Shown here: in pieces, positions 5,606 through 8,072 of the stretch | Numbering within the stretch: position 1 is the stretch's first letter | How the letters are laid out: each line of letters begins with the position of its first letter | Assembly: GCA_936936565.1 (NCBI GenBank) | Contig: CAKZIX010000182.1 | Location: 1-8,072, forward strand | Source of the DNA: an uncultured Nocardiaceae bacterium | GTDB lineage: Bacteria; Actinomycetota; Actinomycetes; Mycobacteriales; Mycobacteriaceae | DNA length: 8,072 nt | Direction of reading: 5' to 3' | Position numbers and translations under genes: made by a program | Notes under the pieces: generated by a model | What the model saw: the letters and a program-made list of their open reading frames with translations, nothing else | Database searches by the model: none | Told to the model about the DNA's origin: nothing

Positions 5606-6355
5606 GTGCTGATCCTGCTGCCCCCGTCGGAGACCAAGTCGGACGGCGGGCGCGGTGGCCCGCTCGACCTCGACGCGCTGTCCATGCCCAAGCTCAACGG
5701 CATCCGGCGCGGTCTGCTCGACACCCTCGCCGCGCTCGATCCGGAGACGGCGCGAGCGGCGTTGGGACTGGGCAGAACTCAGGACGACGAGCTGGTCCGC
5801 AACGCCACGCTGTGGACCGGTCCGACCACGCCGGCGCTGCGCCGCTACACCGGCGTGCTCTACGACGCGCTCGACGTCGCCGGGTTCACGCGCGCTCAGC
5901 AGGCCAAGGCCGCCGTGCGCCTGGCCATCGGGTCCGCCCTTTTCGGGGCGGTCCGTGCCACCGATGCCATTCCCGCATACCGGCTTTCGGGCAACACCAA
6001 GCTACCCGGCTATCCGACGCTGTCGGCCACCTGGCGCTCCGAACTTCCGGCCGCGCTGGCCGCCGAGGCCGACGGCGGGCTGGTCGTCGACCTGCGCAGC
6101 GGCAGCTATCAGCAGCTGGGCCGCGTGCCCGGCGCCGTCACCGCGACCGTGCTCACCGAACACTCGGACGGCTCGCGAACCGTCGTGAGCCACTTCAACA
6201 AACACCACAAGGGCTTGCTCGCTCGCGCGCTGGTAGTCAGCCGGGCGGAACCATCGACGCTCGACGGGGTCGCGCGGGTCGCATCGAAAGCAGGGTTGCG
6301 CGTGGAGTTGGGTTCCGACAGCGAACTCGTTGTGCTCACCGCGCCAGCCGGGTAG
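5606..6355 (+). CDS. yaaA: Peroxide stress protein YaaA (DUF328/UPF0246)
   Basis: YaaA-family proteins limit damage during peroxide stress; in E. coli the gene is under OxyR control and lowers free intracellular iron. The product has 249 residues (E. coli about 258) and shows the family landmarks in order: N-terminal MLILLPPSETK (1-11), RRYTGVLYDAL (79-89), GSALFGAVRATDAIPAYRLS (109-128), VVDLRSGSYQ (160-169) and SHFNKHHKGLLARAL (195-209). The GTG at 5606 is chosen because the family starts directly with the M-L-x-L-L-P-P-S motif; a TTG at 5600 would add two residues. There is no ribosome binding site, but a TACTGT hexamer sits 8 nt upstream, consistent with leaderless translation. It diverges from proS. 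No OxyR-like site was recognised. Any link with the ferritin-like genes nearby is proximity only. Confidence 0.93.
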   Translation: MLILLPPSETKSDGGRGGPLDLDALSMPKLNGIRRGLLDTLAALDPETARAALGLGRTQDDELVRNATLWTGPTTPALRRYTGVLYDALDVAGFTRAQQAKAAVRLAIGSALFGAVRATDAIPAYRLSGNTKLPGYPTLSATWRSELPAALAAEADGGLVVDLRSGSYQQLGRVPGAVTATVLTEHSDGSRTVVSHFNKHHKGLLARALVVSRAEPSTLDGVARVASKAGLRVELGSDSELVVLTAPAG

Positions 6356-6467
6356 TACTTCGACGCTCCTAGGCAACTGGTCTGACCACCTGACCTGGCA
6401 CGTAGGTTCGTAGTACCCACCCGTTCCAACCCGCCGCTGTCCCGGGTCTATTCGGGACGCGATCGCA
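6356..6467. other. Gene-free stretch between yaaA and the Uma2 relic
   Basis: No gene is seen here. It holds a weak 6-bp hairpin GTCCCG/CGGGAC (6439-6444 and 6453-6458, 8-nt loop) without a T-run, and a small TGGTC-T-GACCA palindrome (6379-6389). It may contain the decayed 3' end of the Uma2 relic, but I cannot align it with confidence. Confidence 0.5.
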
Positions 6468-6666
6468 GCCCTCCTGCGCGTATAGCTGGGGCTTGCGCTC
6501 GCGGTCGCGGATCTTGGTCGAAGGACGTGAGATCGGTTCCACCGTCACCAGCCGCGTCGAGCACGAGAACGTCCGGTTCCGGGCGCTGACAACGGCCGAG
6601 GGTCACCGTCATCTCGCGCCGCACGCGCAGCTCGGCGGGAACGAATCGCCGGCGTCGTAACGACAA
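6468..6666 (-). pseudogene. Uma2-family (DUF820) nuclease-like gene relic
   Basis: Minus-strand translation gives VPAELRVRREMTV, then TLGRCQRPEPDVLVLDA and GGTDLTSF (about 6645-6520). This is the typical Uma2-family core with the first catalytic acid in PEPDV. After SFD (6517-6525) the frame loses similarity. In another frame RDRERKPQLYAQEG (6509-6468) matches what follows the family's VEVVSPxSE segment. The roughly 15-20 residues between, which should hold the second acidic catalytic motif, are missing, so a deletion of about 50 bp with a frameshift is inferred. The 5' third of a normal Uma2 gene (about 180-200 residues) and the C-terminus are also absent. A GTG at 6675 overlapping the efpA stop opens a 75-codon frame, but a functional product is unlikely. 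Uma2 genes occur in many scattered copies in actinobacteria. Confidence 0.75.
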
Positions 6667-6671
6667 GTGTG

Positions 6672-8072
6672 TCACTCGACCAACTCGTGCTGGTGTTCCT
6701 GCGCGTCGGCAACCTGGGCCGGCGTGAACCGGATGAGCAGCGCAATCAGGCCGGCGACGGCCACGAAAGCCGCGCACCCGACCAGCGCGAACGTGTAGCC
6801 CTCGCCGAGCGCGCCGAGTTGCGCGTCGTTCATCTCGGCCGGGTCGCCCGAACTGCCGCCGAGCGACAGCGTGCGCGAGGTCGCCAGTGCACCGACGACG
6901 GCAATCGCGATCGGGCCCGACAACGTCTGCGCGACCTGTCCGACGGCGGTGAGCGGGCCGATCTCGGTGTGCCGCACGCCCGCGATGGCGCACAGCGGCA
7001 GCGGCACCGCGACGAACCCGACCCCGAAGCCGATCCCGACGACCAGCACGAACAGGTGCGGCCAATAGGTCACGGTGCCGTCGAGCGTCGAACCGTCCAG
7101 CAGCCCGGCCACCATGATCGCCGCGCCGGCGAGCACGAGCCAGCGCGGCGCCACCCGCGCGACCAGGTTCGACGCCAGCGCACTGCCCGCACCGATTCCG
7201 ATGGCGAACGGCACGAACGCGATGCCGGCGTGCAGCGGCGAGTACTTCAAGACGTTCTGGATGAACAGCGCGACGAACAACGTCATCGCGGTCAGCCCGG
7301 CGAACCCGAAGAAGATCGCGATCAGCGTCGCGACCCGGGACGGGTCGTGGAACAACCGGAACGGCAGCAGCGGGTTGTCTGCGGTGCGCTCGACGACGAG
7401 GAACGCGACGAGCAGCACCGCTCCGGCGACGAACGACCCGATCACCGCCGGGTCGCCCCAGCCGAGTTCGGGCCCTTCGGTGCCGCCGAACACCAGCGCC
7501 GTGCAGGCCAGGGTGCCGAGCACCGATCCGGCGATGTCGAGCTGCAGCCGGTGATGCGCGCTGTCCCGCAGGACCAGCAGCGCGCCGGCGATGATCGCGG
7601 CCCCGATCGGCACATTGATGAGAAACACCCAGCGCCATGACAATTCGGTGAGCAGCCCGCCGATGATCAGCCCGGACACCGACCCGATGCCGGTCATTGC
7701 GGCGAAGATCGCGATCGCCTGATTGCGCACCTTGCCGGGCGCGAACGTCGTCGCCACCAGCGCGAGCGCCGTCGGCGACGCGATCGCCGCGCCGGTGCCC
7801 TGCAGGGCCCGCGCGGCCACCAGCATCGTCTCGTTCATCGCGACACCGCACAGCAGCGACGACACGGTGAACAGCCCGACGCCGCCGAGGAACATGCGTT
7901 TGCGCCCGTACGCGTCACCGAGCCGGCCGCCCAGCAGCATCAGGCCGCCGAACGTCAGCGCGTACGACGTCACCACCCAGTTGCGGCCGGCGTCGGAGAG
8001 CCCGAGTTCGTCCTGCAACCGTGGCAATGCCAGCAGCACCACGGTGCCGTCGAGCACCATCAGCAACTGCAC
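6672..8072 (-). CDS. efpA: EfpA-type MFS drug efflux transporter (DHA2, 14 TM), 5' partial
   Basis: This is an inner-membrane drug/H+ antiporter of the DHA2 branch of the major facilitator superfamily. The 466 visible residues lack the N-terminus: the frame is open to the right edge, and M. tuberculosis EfpA has about 530 residues. Landmarks (window numbering) are QLLMVLDGTVVLLALPRLQ (2-20, motif D1), LSDAGRNWVVTSYALTFGG (25-43), LLGGRLGDAYGRKRMF (46-61, motif A) and GSVSGLIIGG (130-139, motif C with Ser-Gly in place of Gly-Pro, as I recall for EfpA). TSRTLSLGG (398-406) and MNDAQLGAL (414-422) follow, then a C-terminal FTPAQVADAQEH. Hydrophobic segments run throughout, consistent with 14 helices. 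It lies upstream of proS on the same strand, as efpA does in M. tuberculosis, but yaaA and a relic separate them here. Orthology rather than paralogy is likely but not proven; the drug range is unknown. Confidence 0.88.
   Translation of the reverse strand: MQLLMVLDGTVVLLALPRLQDELGLSDAGRNWVVTSYALTFGGLMLLGGRLGDAYGRKRMFLGGVGLFTVSSLLCGVAMNETMLVAARALQGTGAAIASPTALALVATTFAPGKVRNQAIAIFAAMTGIGSVSGLIIGGLLTELSWRWVFLINVPIGAAIIAGALLVLRDSAHHRLQLDIAGSVLGTLACTALVFGGTEGPELGWGDPAVIGSFVAGAVLLVAFLVVERTADNPLLPFRLFHDPSRVATLIAIFFGFAGLTAMTLFVALFIQNVLKYSPLHAGIAFVPFAIGIGAGSALASNLVARVAPRWLVLAGAAIMVAGLLDGSTLDGTVTYWPHLFVLVVGIGFGVGFVAVPLPLCAIAGVRHTEIGPLTAVGQVAQTLSGPIAIAVVGALATSRTLSLGGSSGDPAEMNDAQLGALGEGYTFALVGCAAFVAVAGLIALLIRFTPAQVADAQEHQHELVE

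Noticed and set aside
6439..6458. Hairpin GTCCCG/CGGGAC as a terminator for yaaA or efpA
   Set aside because: The stem is only 6 bp with an 8-nt loop and no T-run, about 85 bp from the yaaA stop and more than 200 bp past efpA. It is too weak to call.
1..8072. CRISPR array, tRNA or rRNA gene, prophage or insertion-sequence ends
   Set aside because: No regularly spaced repeats, cloverleaf or CCA-like ends, rRNA signatures, transposase motifs or long terminal inverted repeats were recognised on reading both strands.

Overview
The window is high-GC, gene-dense chromosomal DNA from an actinobacterium, most likely of the order Mycobacteriales (Mycobacterium, Nocardia, Rhodococcus or Gordonia type). 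From memory, the gene order matches the Mycobacterium tuberculosis segment Rv2846c to Rv2840c: efpA, proS, two ferritin-like genes on the opposite strand, rimP, nusA, ylxR. Two genes sit here that I do not place in that M. tuberculosis segment: a class I O-methyltransferase after proS, and yaaA between proS and efpA. The genus cannot be fixed from sequence alone.

Layout, left to right. Positions 1-70 are spacer; infB is expected just beyond the left edge, but no convincing infB start is visible. Positions 71-2011 hold the minus-strand translation and transcription operon rimP-nusA-ylxR. Positions 2128-3121 hold a divergent plus-strand pair: a Tat-type lipoprotein with a ferritin-like body, then a DUF4439 ferritin-like cytoplasmic protein. 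A 26-codon mini-ORF joins them through ATGA stop/start overlaps at both ends. The DUF4439 gene ends in a perfect 15-bp inverted repeat facing the convergent O-methyltransferase gene (3152-3805, minus), which lies 24 bp behind proS (3830-5560, minus). proS and yaaA (5606-6355, plus) diverge from a 45-bp gap. Each GTG start there has a TANNNT -10-like hexamer exactly 8 nt upstream, which suggests paired leaderless transcripts. The 316-bp gap 6356-6671 is not empty: it carries a broken minus-strand relic of a Uma2-family (DUF820) nuclease-like gene. An EfpA-type drug/H+ antiporter (6672-8072, minus) runs off the right edge, so its N-terminus is missing.

How the genes work together: RimP (30S maturation), NusA (elongation, termination and antitermination) and YlxR (RNA binding) form the classical ribosome/transcription operon that normally continues into infB. 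ProS supplies Pro-tRNA. The two ferritin-like proteins have no established function; being tightly coupled, one exported and one cytosolic, they probably act in one process. YaaA is a peroxide-stress and iron-homeostasis protein. A link with the ferritin-like pair is possible but is only proximity. I see no CRISPR array, tRNA, rRNA, intact mobile element or biosynthetic cluster. The most unusual items are the symmetric leaderless promoter pair, the ATGA-chained mini-ORF, the coding-embedded terminator-like palindrome and the Uma2 relic.
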